This document shows positions 51,842 to 60,427 of a stretch of DNA of 64,000 bases, one piece after another. Origin of the DNA: Gammaproteobacteria bacterium (GTDB lineage Bacteria; Pseudomonadota; Gammaproteobacteria; Burkholderiales; Burkholderiaceae_B); contig JAHIXK010000001.1 in NCBI GenBank assembly GCA_018815245.1, positions 1-64,000 on the forward strand, given 5' to 3'. Position numbers and translations under genes: made by a program. The notes below the pieces were generated by a model, which was given only the letters and a program-made list of their open reading frames with translations, ran no database searches and was not told the DNA's origin. Position 1 is the stretch's first letter; each line of letters opens with the position of its first letter.

Positions 51842-52576
51842 CTACCGATTTTTATGGCTTGTTATTGCCGTTTGGGCGCTCATGTAGGTAATTCCAAACG
51901 CATGTGCAAACGCCCGGCTCATGTGAGCCTGATCACTAAATCCTCCAGCGAGGGCTGCGTCGATTGGAGACTCTCCCGCTAGCATCGCGTTAATCGCCAA
52001 ACGGAGTTTTAGCCATTTTTTGTAACTCCTAACCGGAATTCCGAGTTGTTCCACGAACCAATGTGAGAATCTGGAAGGCGACATACCCGCGATCTCTGCC
52101 AAAGAGAAGCGGTTTGTGTAATCTTCCTCATTCAAAGCAGAATTTATGCGGGAAAGTACAGAATATATTCTTGAATCCATTGTTCGACTTGGACGCAAGA
52201 CAGTCAGTATCGCTTCTAGAGGGTTTTTTGCAGTGACCAACGTCTTAAGGCAACTTGTGAGCTCTAAAGCCCCCCAACTGTCATTTAGACCTGAGCTTGG
52301 GTCAACCAAATGGTCGAACAATCGGGATGCTGGGTCAAAGTAAAACGAGCAAACTTTTCCGGTCACAAGGCGATGTTCGACGTTGGGTCTGAAATACGCA
52401 GCTTGAACAGATAAACAGTCTAGACCTGGTATCTCCAGATAAAAAGTATCCTCTAGCGCGATGGTGATTTGGGCTGCCCAGTGCCGATGCATTGTGTTGT
52501 CTCCGACATTGCCTCGGAATACGCCGATGCCATCTGAAATCAACAAGTCACCCATCCAGTTCGTTTTTTCACTCAC
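51842..52576 (-). CDS. AraC-family regulator
   Basis: A 244-residue protein with an N-terminal cupin-like ligand region (MHRHWAAQITIALEDTFYLEIPG) and two helix-turn-helix motifs near the C-terminus (SLAEIAGMSPSRFSHWFVEQ and PIDAALAGGFSDQAHMSRAF). It is an AraC/XylS-type transcription factor. The broken sterol desaturase lies next to it on the same strand, and may have been its target or neighbour. Confidence 0.88.
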   Translation of the reverse strand: MSEKTNWMGDLLISDGIGVFRGNVGDNTMHRHWAAQITIALEDTFYLEIPGLDCLSVQAAYFRPNVEHRLVTGKVCSFYFDPASRLFDHLVDPSSGLNDSWGALELTSCLKTLVTAKNPLEAILTVLRPSRTMDSRIYSVLSRINSALNEEDYTNRFSLAEIAGMSPSRFSHWFVEQLGIPVRSYKKWLKLRLAINAMLAGESPIDAALAGGFSDQAHMSRAFAHAFGITYMSAQTAITSHKNR

Positions 52577-52599
52577 GTGAAACTTTACCCAAAAGACAA

Positions 52600-52618
52600 C
52601 CGGGCCGATGCGGCCCGG
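52600..52618 (-). terminator. hairpin terminator after the CPLC peptide gene
   Basis: CCGGGCCG (52600-52607) / CGGCCCGG (52611-52618), a perfect 8-bp stem with a 3-nt loop. Read on the minus strand it is followed by TTGTCTTTTG. It lies 13 bp after the stop of the short gene and 23 bp before the AraC start codon, so it should end the peptide transcript. Confidence 0.7.
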
Positions 52619-52631
52619 TCTAACTAACGCT

Positions 52632-52715
52632 TTACGCGCAAAGTGGGCATGCTGCCAAGGCTACCCCTACAAGACCAAACACACCAACCGCGGCTACGAA
52701 CATTTTAACTTTCAT
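52632..52715 (-). CDS. 27-residue secreted peptide with terminal Cys-Pro-Leu-Cys
   Basis: A very short gene with strong signals: AAAGGAG sits 8 nt before the ATG at 52715. The product begins MKVKMFVAAVGVFGLVGVAL, a signal-peptide-like helix, and ends ACPLCA, a Cys-x-x-Cys tail that could bind a soft metal or form a redox pair. It may be an inner-membrane or exported micropeptide. A CueR-like MerR operator lies 50 bp upstream and a hairpin terminator 13 bp downstream, so it is probably a single-gene transcript. No family is recognised. Confidence 0.65.
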   Translation of the reverse strand: MKVKMFVAAVGVFGLVGVALAACPLCA

Positions 52716-52764
52716 CACAAAATCTCCTTTAACAAGACAAGGGAACACTCCCATACCGATCGTG

Positions 52765-52787
52765 GACCTTCCATCCACTGGAAGGTC
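52765..52787 (-). promoter_or_regulatory. MerR-family (CueR-like) operator and promoter
   Basis: A perfect inverted repeat, GACCTTCCA (52765-52773) / TGGAAGGTC (52779-52787), with a 5-bp centre. It matches the ACCTTCC...GGAAGGT operator of CueR-type regulators. On the minus strand the -35 TTGACC (52789-52784) starts at one arm and a weak -10 CACGAT lies 19 bp later, the lengthened spacer that MerR activators need. It reads toward the 27-residue peptide gene. Confidence 0.8.
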
Positions 52788-52792
52788 AAGCG

Positions 52793-53262
52793 CTATTTTT
52801 TGGCATCGTTTCTGATGGGAATAATGTAGTCAGCAATTAAAAACTCACCTTCAGGTTCGTTCGGGTTTTGTGCAAGTTCATGCGCAATTGCAGCATTATT
52901 CGCCCGAATGTCAGTCAACTTTTGTTCTAGCGCCTCGAGGTGAATCTTCACTTGCTGGACTTCAATTAATTTTAACGCGATTAATTCGTCTACTTTCGCT
53001 CTGGAGCCACAACCGCAGGCTGGTCCCTGATCGTAATAATCCAGCACTGACTGAATTTCTTTGATCGAGAAGTCAAGTTCGCGTGCCTCTTTTTGACAAA
53101 ATCAAGTCTGGACAAGTCCTCTTGCCCGAAAACGCGGTTTTTGCCGGAGGTAAACCAAGACTCGGAAGTAGCCCTTTTCGGTGCAATCAAACCCTGGTCC
53201 TCGTAGAATCGAATAGTTTTAGGACTCAAACCGAGTTTCTTAGCTACTTCGCTGATTTTCAT
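52793..53262 (-). pseudogene. MerR-family metal regulator with a one-base frameshift
   Basis: The N-terminal part (MKISEVAKKLGLSPKTIRFY, 53262 leftwards) is a MerR winged helix. The second part (from LDYYDQGPACGCGSRAKVDE to the stop at 52793) has the dimerisation coiled coil and a CGCG metal-ligand loop. They lie in different frames. A run of five T at 53090-53094 is one base short; adding one restores DFVKK-EARELDFSIKEIQ. Either the gene is dead, the base call is wrong, or the ribosome slips at the A-run of the mRNA. It would control the adjacent operator. Confidence 0.85.
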
Positions 53263-53329
53263 ATACTAGAACCTCAAGATTCGACAGTCAATCAACTAAG
53301 TGAATGATGCACTAGATGAATGTCACATT

Positions 53330-54820
53330 TCAATCAATTTGAACATTAAACAAACGGTATTGATCCTGAACCTTTTGAAGTGATAGCAACGCCCGACTTT
53401 TTGGTGGAAAGTGATCCGGTTTTTCTCCACATTCAATTCTATTAAGCCACACCCTAGCGTCATGAATGTAAGACTTTACAAGTTCATCGCACATAGAATC
53501 TAAGGCAAGCATCTGTTCTGAAGAAAATTTGGGTATAGAAAATTCTTGAAAGTTTACCCTGTTAAAACTAAAAAGAGTGTCAATTTTATTTTCAGAAATA
53601 TTGCTTTTTACTGGAGTGAACATAGTAGATTTTATCAAATCTTCATTCATTAAATGAAAATTATTAAAATATTGAAAGCGCCTACTACGAGTGCTGGTAT
53701 AAAGAGGGGGAAGCCATAACTCAGTAAGCCAATCTATCAATAGATCATGAATCAGCGCCCCACAATATAGACTCTTGCTATCAGAAGATGTCCATATTCC
53801 ATCATTTTCATGTAAGTACCAGAACTTTTCATTTTTATTTATTAATTCTAATTTTAATTCATCGAAAAAACTAAGTAAAGATTGAATAAATGACGCTTCA
53901 TTTTTTCGATGAAGGTAACAAAAAGATGAATAAACTACAGGAAGGGCAGAAAATTGGAAGTATGTGAATTTTTCAAAAAATGAAAAACCAGAATTGTTAG
54001 AAATTGAGAGTGAATTTATTTTTCTGATCGCGTTAGTTGGAATCGTAAACTCACGAAGAGACTCTGGGAGTGATAATTCTTTTACTAAAACGAAATGTGC
54101 GCATTGTTCGGGAATAGCACAATCCATATTTTTGAATGTATGAAGATGTTTGCCTAATTTTTTATCGCAAATTTCTTTCAAAGAAAAATTCCATTTGTCT
54201 AGGTCGTTAAGGACAGTGGAGAACTGACTTGGTACATTATGCTTTTTCGTTTGTGGTGTAGGGAAATCTGGGCAAAAAATGCGAATAAAGTTTATGTGGC
54301 ATTTGACACTTCTTTCTTTTAACCGAATGACTCGATGATTACAAGAGAAAATTTCAAACTTTACGTTGTGAAATAGGCATCGATCTAAGTACTTCAATGA
54401 CGCATGTTCTGGCAGTTTGTAACTTTTAATGCATTCTGGACAATAACGAATAATTTTTTCTTGATGACGTGTATTCACGTAGTAGTCTTGTATTAAAGGA
54501 ATTCCAAGAATATTTAAATCGCCAGAACTTTTTGTAATTAAATTATTTTGTATGTAAGCCTGGTTACTAAAGATTGAGAAAATATACTTTAAAGAACGAT
54601 GCTCAGATAAATTTAGGTTAAAAATATCAATGGAAAAGTATTGATTAAAAAATTCATTGACTTGTTCAATTTTTAACTTATTGAGTAATGCAAATTTCGC
54701 TAGCAAAAAATATGTATTGTCATTAGCATCGTACAGCTCTGATCTCCAGTTGAATAATTGATATTCAATTTGTTGTTCTTTTTGAGAATTCAGCTCAGTC
54801 AATCTGTGGAGGTTGTCCAT
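53330..54820 (-). CDS. tniQ: TniQ/TnsD-family target-selection protein
   Basis: A 496-residue protein of the TniQ family, third gene of a Tn7/Tn5053-like module. A zinc motif is visible at Cys127, Cys130, Cys148 and His151 (CPEC...CLFH). The protein is longer than the roughly 400 residues of Tn5053 TniQ, closer to TnsD size. It is expected to choose the insertion site. Its start overlaps tniB by 22 bp. The gene is markedly more AT-rich than the cargo genes. Confidence 0.85.
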   Translation of the reverse strand: MDNLHRLTELNSQKEQQIEYQLFNWRSELYDANDNTYFLLAKFALLNKLKIEQVNEFFNQYFSIDIFNLNLSEHRSLKYIFSIFSNQAYIQNNLITKSSGDLNILGIPLIQDYYVNTRHQEKIIRYCPECIKSYKLPEHASLKYLDRCLFHNVKFEIFSCNHRVIRLKERSVKCHINFIRIFCPDFPTPQTKKHNVPSQFSTVLNDLDKWNFSLKEICDKKLGKHLHTFKNMDCAIPEQCAHFVLVKELSLPESLREFTIPTNAIRKINSLSISNNSGFSFFEKFTYFQFSALPVVYSSFCYLHRKNEASFIQSLLSFFDELKLELINKNEKFWYLHENDGIWTSSDSKSLYCGALIHDLLIDWLTELWLPPLYTSTRSRRFQYFNNFHLMNEDLIKSTMFTPVKSNISENKIDTLFSFNRVNFQEFSIPKFSSEQMLALDSMCDELVKSYIHDARVWLNRIECGEKPDHFPPKSRALLSLQKVQDQYRLFNVQID

Positions 54821-55782
54821 ATCTGTGATATAAGGTTTTGTTGAATAAGTATATTTGAAACGTAATTGGAACTAAGGTTCGATTCAAGTTGTTCAAATGT
54901 TTTGTTGGCCATGTCTTTTAGTATTCTTTCAATTAAATTTGCAATTTGATTCATTGGAATTTCAATCTGACCTGATTTTGGTTTATATGATTTGAAGGCT
55001 AAATTATACTTTTCAATTAGTTCATTCCAAATTAAGAATGATAATCTTCTTAAGCGAAAGCCATCGTCAAAAGCGTCTGATAAAAAATACTTTGTATAAC
55101 TCACGCCGCTTTGATCTGGCCATTCGGAATCCTCATCGTATCCGTCTAGAATATATTCCAATTCGTTTAATGATCTAATTCCGTGAAATCGAGCGTGATG
55201 CATTAGAAATCTTGTAACAATGTGCGCATCACCCGTTCTAGCAAAAAAATTGGGTTGAAATGAAATCTGATGGGAGCCTACTGAAATGATACTCAATCTA
55301 TACCCTTCCAGATCGAGTTCATTTTGTAAACCTAATAGCCAATGCCATTCATTCAGTAGAACCAATTGAGCTTCATCAATCAAAATTACGATATAGTTGT
55401 ATTTGACTCTATTGGCCAGTGTAATTAGATGTTGTTTGAATAGATATTTTGCCTCCATTTTTGCTTTTGGTTTGATTGGATTTTTGAACTCAAACCTTGA
55501 GGCCATTAGAAGAAGATTCCAAAATTCTCTTTCGGATTTGCTATTGGTTGGATGTGACCAAATCATCAAAGGGAATTCAGTATCGAACTTTTCATTGAGT
55601 ATCTTTGCCAAGAAGGATCTTATGCCTTTCGATTTTCCGAATCGGGAAGGTCCATAAATGTAGCCACCAGTCTGACGCTGTTCAATCCATCTGGTGATTG
55701 TTTCGCACATGTCATGAATAGGAGGGGTATAAATTGCATATTCTTGTGTGCAAACCGGATGATCACGTGAAATCTCAGTCAT
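54799..55782 (-). CDS. tniB: TniB/TnsC-type AAA+ transposition ATPase
   Basis: A 327-residue AAA ATPase. The Walker A motif GPSRFGKSKG lies at residues 44-53 and Walker B YIVILIDEAQ at about 128-137; a sensor-like SVGSHQ follows. It links the target-selection protein to the transposase. It begins 8 bp after tniA and overlaps tniQ by 22 bp, so the three genes form an operon. Base composition is AT-rich. Confidence 0.88.
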   Translation of the reverse strand: MTEISRDHPVCTQEYAIYTPPIHDMCETITRWIEQRQTGGYIYGPSRFGKSKGIRSFLAKILNEKFDTEFPLMIWSHPTNSKSEREFWNLLLMASRFEFKNPIKPKAKMEAKYLFKQHLITLANRVKYNYIVILIDEAQLVLLNEWHWLLGLQNELDLEGYRLSIISVGSHQISFQPNFFARTGDAHIVTRFLMHHARFHGIRSLNELEYILDGYDEDSEWPDQSGVSYTKYFLSDAFDDGFRLRRLSFLIWNELIEKYNLAFKSYKPKSGQIEIPMNQIANLIERILKDMANKTFEQLESNLSSNYVSNILIQQNLISQIWTTSTD

Positions 55783-55790
55783 CTTCGTCT

Positions 55791-57884
55791 CTATTTATTT
55801 TCAGCTTTTCGTCGGGGTGGAAGTGATACGGAATTTTGGGCACGCGCTGCTGCTTCGGAGGTATGAGGGGCGGTTTTCTGCTTATTTTCACTAGCAGTAT
55901 TGTTTTTGCTTGTGGAACGGAACTTGGATTTATCTTCAGCGCTGTAGGTAATCCGGCTTTCCGCGCTATTATTGGTTATATTTGAAGCCATATCAGGCCG
56001 TGTGGATTCGATGTCAGGGGCCTGCTGAATCGTGTCGTTGGATTGAACCAGAAAATTTCGAGCTGTTAAATAGGCTGGATGGGGAGGAAACTTACCTCCT
56101 GATGCTTCCACCTCTGCAATGTAGGATTCCACAGCATCTTGCTGATTCTGCAAAGAGAATTTGCCTTGACGAATCAATCCGCAAATTAACTTTCGGGTCT
56201 CGAAGTTATGAGGAACTCGATTCCATGGGGGTGATACGCGTAAATTGTCGATATGCTCACCAGTCAGTGCAGATGCCTTGATGACCCTGGAATCGGAATC
56301 AGAATCGGCGGTAATCCAGATTTTTTTCCCCGCCAAATCGAGTCTTTGGCCCAATATGGGACTTGTGTAGACACCATTCTCAAAATTGACATATGGCCTC
56401 CTTCCGGCGTCTAGACCACCTTTGACCATGCACAGCTTTCTATAACTGAAAAAAGTGCCAAGGTGTTGTGGATCAATCACTCTGGGTTGGAATGTCTTGC
56501 TAAGTACCAGATATTGTAGGTACTGAAGTGGTGATCGACCGCTAAGTCTTGAGTGGATTCGTGCGTTGTAGTTAGCGATGATGATATCCAGAAGTTCCTC
56601 AGCATATTCATACTGGAACTCTGAGGCTACCGCGACTCCGATTGGATCTCTGCCCTTCGTTGCGCCAGGGTAATTGCCCGTAGTGTTGGAAATTTTCTGA
56701 AATCCCATTACTCCGAGTTTGTTAAAAAAGCTTTCAATGAACGGTCGGTCGTCTTTTGTTCGCCTTATCGAATACGAATTCTCTGGAGTAAGAAGAATCG
56801 ACCCAACCGAATTTTTTAGTACTTCTGTAACCACCTTTGCTTTTTCGGCCAGTGCACCATCAATTGAGGTTTCGTCCCAGCATATGCCCACAAACTGCTT
56901 ACCTAAAACACTGGGAAACCCGGCACCATCGATATAAAAGTCCTTGTCGGTGTGGTGTAGTTTTTTCTTCGCCCAGGGCGAAAGGGACTTCTTGATTACC
57001 CGAAGCACATCTTCTTTAGAAATCTCCTTTCGAAGACTCATGTGATATCCAAGCACCAATCGAGTTACCACCTCAATAATCACGATCACCCAGATTCTGT
57101 GGATCAGGACGTTCTGGTAGCCACCCTCAAGTAAAGGAATCGCAACAGTGAAGCGCCCATCAATTTTGTGGGCGTCCATTTCTACACGTTGAAACGGACG
57201 GTGAACTGGTCGATCAACACCATCTCCCGCCTGCATTTTTCTCTGAAGTTCACTTCCACCGTGAATTAAGATCGCTTTGTTCGGATTGTCTTTAAGGACT
57301 TTATCGATATACTTAATGACCGAGTGATACCCGTTTGTTTTAGTAGAAAAAGGCCACTCCCCCTTGATTTCAAGGCCCTTCTCCCTAAGGTTTTGGAGAA
57401 ATGAGAGCCAAATCGATCTTTTCGAGGTGGATAACATCCCAAGTTTTTTTCGGGTATTAGGAATTTTAAGAATTTTTTTGTGTAGAGCTTCCCTGACGTC
57501 CGGATAAGTGTCTAGTAGCGTTTGAAAAGCGCCCACACCACCATGCCCCCAACGATTAATAACGATTGGTGTTCGCCTTTTAAACTGGACAATTCTGGTT
57601 TGTGGAATTAGTGCTCGCCAGCCGTAAATTTGGCCGTCTGGATGATCTCGAATACACCTTTCGGTAATTAACCGATAGATATGCGGTTCTGAGATGCCGT
57701 ATTCTTCACGAATCGCAGCGACTTTGCTACCGCTCAAATAGGCTTTGATTGCTTCTTTTCTACTGAGAAATTTGGCGAGCGTAGCTGGCTCTAGGGAGGC
57801 CTCGTCAAAACCTGGCCAAATAGTGAAGTCTGCCCAAATGGTGTCACTTAAACCTTTAATATGTCGCGTCGACTCTGAGGCCAT
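55791..57884 (-). CDS. tniA: TniA/TnsB-type DDE transposase
   Basis: A 697-residue Mu/Tn7-type transposase: an N-terminal helix-turn-helix region (AAIREEYGISEPHIYRLITE), an integrase (rve) domain with candidate catalytic Asp237 (VEMDAHKID), Asp337 (CWDETSIDG) and Glu384 (FIESFFNKLG), a Mu-type C-terminal barrel and a long polar tail. No tnsA-like endonuclease is present, so transposition is probably replicative or cointegrate-forming as in Tn5053. It is the first gene of the module, reading leftwards away from the host boundary. Confidence 0.88.
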   Translation of the reverse strand: MASESTRHIKGLSDTIWADFTIWPGFDEASLEPATLAKFLSRKEAIKAYLSGSKVAAIREEYGISEPHIYRLITERCIRDHPDGQIYGWRALIPQTRIVQFKRRTPIVINRWGHGGVGAFQTLLDTYPDVREALHKKILKIPNTRKKLGMLSTSKRSIWLSFLQNLREKGLEIKGEWPFSTKTNGYHSVIKYIDKVLKDNPNKAILIHGGSELQRKMQAGDGVDRPVHRPFQRVEMDAHKIDGRFTVAIPLLEGGYQNVLIHRIWVIVIIEVVTRLVLGYHMSLRKEISKEDVLRVIKKSLSPWAKKKLHHTDKDFYIDGAGFPSVLGKQFVGICWDETSIDGALAEKAKVVTEVLKNSVGSILLTPENSYSIRRTKDDRPFIESFFNKLGVMGFQKISNTTGNYPGATKGRDPIGVAVASEFQYEYAEELLDIIIANYNARIHSRLSGRSPLQYLQYLVLSKTFQPRVIDPQHLGTFFSYRKLCMVKGGLDAGRRPYVNFENGVYTSPILGQRLDLAGKKIWITADSDSDSRVIKASALTGEHIDNLRVSPPWNRVPHNFETRKLICGLIRQGKFSLQNQQDAVESYIAEVEASGGKFPPHPAYLTARNFLVQSNDTIQQAPDIESTRPDMASNITNNSAESRITYSAEDKSKFRSTSKNNTASENKQKTAPHTSEAAARAQNSVSLPPRRKAENK

Positions 57885-58120
57885 CGTAGAACCTTTGGCA
57901 GGACCGTGTTTATTTACTTTACCTTTTTAATCTATAGTCTGTCTACTTTACAACTGTGCTTTCAAGGAAAGTTAGCTCACTTGTCAAGCACACTCAATCA
58001 ATGTGTTAATTATCAAAGACTTGCGTCGAACACCATCTTTACAACTCTTGTAGAACAGCCGTGAATCCGCATCCCCACCTGCCCGGTACTACTTATATAC
58101 AAACTCCGATTTAGGCCGCC
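57885..58120. other. right-hand transposon end region (236 bp, no gene)
   Basis: This gap lies between tniA and the subtilase gene. It holds a repeated CTTTACAACT (57946-57955 and 58037-58046, 91 bp apart) and a related TACTTTACC (57914-57922); these may be transposase-binding repeats. The true end should read ACA on this strand; ACA at about 58054-58056 and 58030-58032 are candidates. No inverted partner was confirmed on the left. Confidence 0.45.
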
Positions 58121-60073
58121 ATGCAGTTACGACCTGTTGTCGCTTGCGCCATAGCACTTTCTTTTTCCATTGTTTCGTCAGCAGTTTTTTCTGCAGACCG
58201 CTGGGTGATTCAATTCAAGGCTGGTACCGTTGACAACGAAAAGTCTCAAGACGCCGTTGCATCCCGCGTTTCTGAGTTGGCCCGCGTTCACAAGCAGAAC
58301 CTGCGTTTAATTCGCCCTTTCGGCGATAGCGGTGCTGTGGTGTTCTCCGGGGACGGAGAAAACCTGGAACAGGTTCGCCAACGTTTGGCGTCTGACCCCT
58401 TGGTTGAATCGGTCGCTCGGGATCGCCGCATCCGTTTGCACGCTCAATCTCCTTTGGTGGGTTTGCTCAATGCCCTTGACCCTTCACGCCAAAGCCGTTC
58501 ATGGTTTCACCAGGACTTGGCAACCCAACCCGCCTCGATCAACACGGGTGAAATGTGGAAGAATTTTCACGGCACATCGCCAGCCGTTGTTGCCGTGCTG
58601 GACACGGGTGTATTGCCTTCTCACCCCATGCTGCAAGGTCATTTGTTACCCGGTTATGATTTTATCAGTGATCCGCTTATTGCAGCGGACGGACAAAACA
58701 CCGGCTCTACTGACCGTGATTCCGATCCATCAGACCCCGGTGATGGTGTAACCGCAGCCGATCTTGCCAACGACCCGGGTTGCAGCGGGCTTAGTCAATC
58801 AAGCTGGCACGGCACGTTTGTAAGCAGCTTGGTGGGTGGTAACCCCATAGCCAGTGAAGGCATATTTTCCGTGAACTGGAATGCAGCGGTTTTGCCAGTT
58901 CGCGTATTGGGCAAGTGCGGTGGGTTTTCAAGCGATTTGGCCGACGCCATTCGTTGGGCTGCCGGGCTTGGTGTGCTCGGGGCACCGGCCAACCCCTTCC
59001 CTGCCAAAGTAATTAATCTTAGCCTTGGGGCCGAAGGTGCATGTGTGGCGTCTATCGAAGGTGCGGCAATTACCGCAGCGCGCCAGGCTGGTGCTTTGGT
59101 GCTGGTGGCTGCTGGTAATGATGGCAGCACCGTTGATTCGCCTGCCAACTGCCCCGGTGCATTTGGTGTGGCCGCCATTGATCAGGAAGGCTTGAAGGCC
59201 AGTTACAGCAACTTTGGATCAAGTATTCAACTTTCAGCGCCCGGCGGCGATGGTGCGTTTCCGATCTGGAGCGCCTCGAACACAGGCACGGATGGGCCAG
59301 TTAGCAACACCTACAGCACCAAGGTGGGCACCAGTTTTTCCGCGCCCTTGGTTGCTGCGGCGGCATCCCTTTATTGGTCATTGAACCCGGCGGCATCGGT
59401 TGACATGGTCGAGAACATGTTGAAATCAACAGCTCGCCCTTTTTTGTCCCTGAACAACCGCCCTGCCTGCTCGACGGATTTGACGAATACCGAATGCAAC
59501 TGCACACAAGCGCTTTGCGGTTCTGGCATGTTGGATGTTGCCAATTTGGTCAACACACAAAGGTCGGACGGCTTGACCAACCTGTTTTCCAACACAGGCA
59601 ATGTGATCCCACCTGGGCAAACTCGAACTTTTTCATCCGGGGGATCTTTCAATGCATCTGGCCAAGAAGTGTCGGCAGTGTCGTTCGATGTTATCAATGT
59701 GATTAAATCAAGCCCCGATGCTGCAAACCCAGTCTTGGTGGTCAATGGTTTGAATGTCGACATTACTGCCCCCGCGGGTGTTTCCGGTTTTGATTTGCGC
59801 GCGCAGCTCTCAAGTGGGCGCACAGCAGTGGCTTCTGTGTTGGTGGCAAACCCTGGTGCCACCTCTCCCACCGTGTTGGCCAGCTTGCTTTCACCGCTGG
59901 TTGACGGTACATCGGCTGGTTTCGGAGGTGGTGCTGCGGGTACGGTTGTTGGCGATTCAGGTTCTGGTGATGGCGCAAGTGGTGCCTCCAGTGGCGGCGG
60001 CGGCGGTGCCTTGAACCTGTTTGGTTTGTGGTGTGCAGTTTTTCTACTGCTTTGTTTTAAAAAGGTAAAATAA
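58121..60073 (+). CDS. subtilisin-family serine protease with GlyGly-CTERM-like tail
   Basis: A 650-residue secreted S8 peptidase. It has a signal peptide, a propeptide (WVIQFKAGTVDNEKSQ), and the triad Asp161 (AVLDTGV), His230 (SWHGTFV) and Ser405 (GTSFSAP). The end has a Gly-rich stretch (SGGGGGALN), a hydrophobic helix and a basic tail FKKVK. This matches the GlyGly-CTERM type of sorting signal cut by rhombosortase. No rhombosortase is in the window. It is the first gene to the right of the transposon. Confidence 0.9.
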   Translation: MQLRPVVACAIALSFSIVSSAVFSADRWVIQFKAGTVDNEKSQDAVASRVSELARVHKQNLRLIRPFGDSGAVVFSGDGENLEQVRQRLASDPLVESVARDRRIRLHAQSPLVGLLNALDPSRQSRSWFHQDLATQPASINTGEMWKNFHGTSPAVVAVLDTGVLPSHPMLQGHLLPGYDFISDPLIAADGQNTGSTDRDSDPSDPGDGVTAADLANDPGCSGLSQSSWHGTFVSSLVGGNPIASEGIFSVNWNAAVLPVRVLGKCGGFSSDLADAIRWAAGLGVLGAPANPFPAKVINLSLGAEGACVASIEGAAITAARQAGALVLVAAGNDGSTVDSPANCPGAFGVAAIDQEGLKASYSNFGSSIQLSAPGGDGAFPIWSASNTGTDGPVSNTYSTKVGTSFSAPLVAAAASLYWSLNPAASVDMVENMLKSTARPFLSLNNRPACSTDLTNTECNCTQALCGSGMLDVANLVNTQRSDGLTNLFSNTGNVIPPGQTRTFSSGGSFNASGQEVSAVSFDVINVIKSSPDAANPVLVVNGLNVDITAPAGVSGFDLRAQLSSGRTAVASVLVANPGATSPTVLASLLSPLVDGTSAGFGGGAAGTVVGDSGSGDGASGASSGGGGGALNLFGLWCAVFLLLCFKKVK

Positions 60074-60205
60074 GTTTAATTTGAATGGGTTTGGAGAAAA
60101 ACAACGTTAGAAGTTTGGCTCCAATCAACGACATTTCTCAATGGTAAAGTGTGATTAATGACCTCATGGTCAGTAACCAAGCGGTACATTTTTGAGAGGT
60201 GTCAC

Positions 60206-60427
60206 ATGAAAGCCCTTCGTTCCTATCCCGGTGTGTTGGCGTTGATGTTGGTCGCTGCCGCCATGTTGGTTCACGGCCTGGTTGATTACCTGAACTACGA
60301 GGTGGCCAGCCCCAGCTTTTTGGCTGCAATTGCCTGCATTTTTTCTGCAATCCTGCTGATTGCAGTCTATGAATTCAAAGCATTCAAAGCCAATCGCAAA
60401 CTGTTGCGCGGCAATGCCAAAAGTTAA
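60206..60427 (+). CDS. small membrane protein
   Basis: A 73-residue protein with two hydrophobic helices (LALMLVAAAMLVHGLVDYL; FLAAIACIFSAILLIAVYEF) and a basic C-terminus. No family is recognised. The ATG at 60206 has a GAGAGG site. Its stop overlaps the convergent TPR gene by 4 bp. Confidence 0.6.
   Translation: MKALRSYPGVLALMLVAAAMLVHGLVDYLNYEVASPSFLAAIACIFSAILLIAVYEFKAFKANRKLLRGNAKS

Noticed and set aside
53287..58000. TCAATCAA found at about 53288, 53329 and 57994
   Set aside because: Eight-base AT-rich direct repeats are expected by chance in this AT-rich stretch.
53278..58032. TTCGAC near 53278 and an inverted GTCGAA near 58025-58030 as terminal inverted repeats of a 4.75-kb transposon
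   Set aside because: Only six to eight bases agree, the left copy lacks the TGT terminus, and no target duplication is visible.
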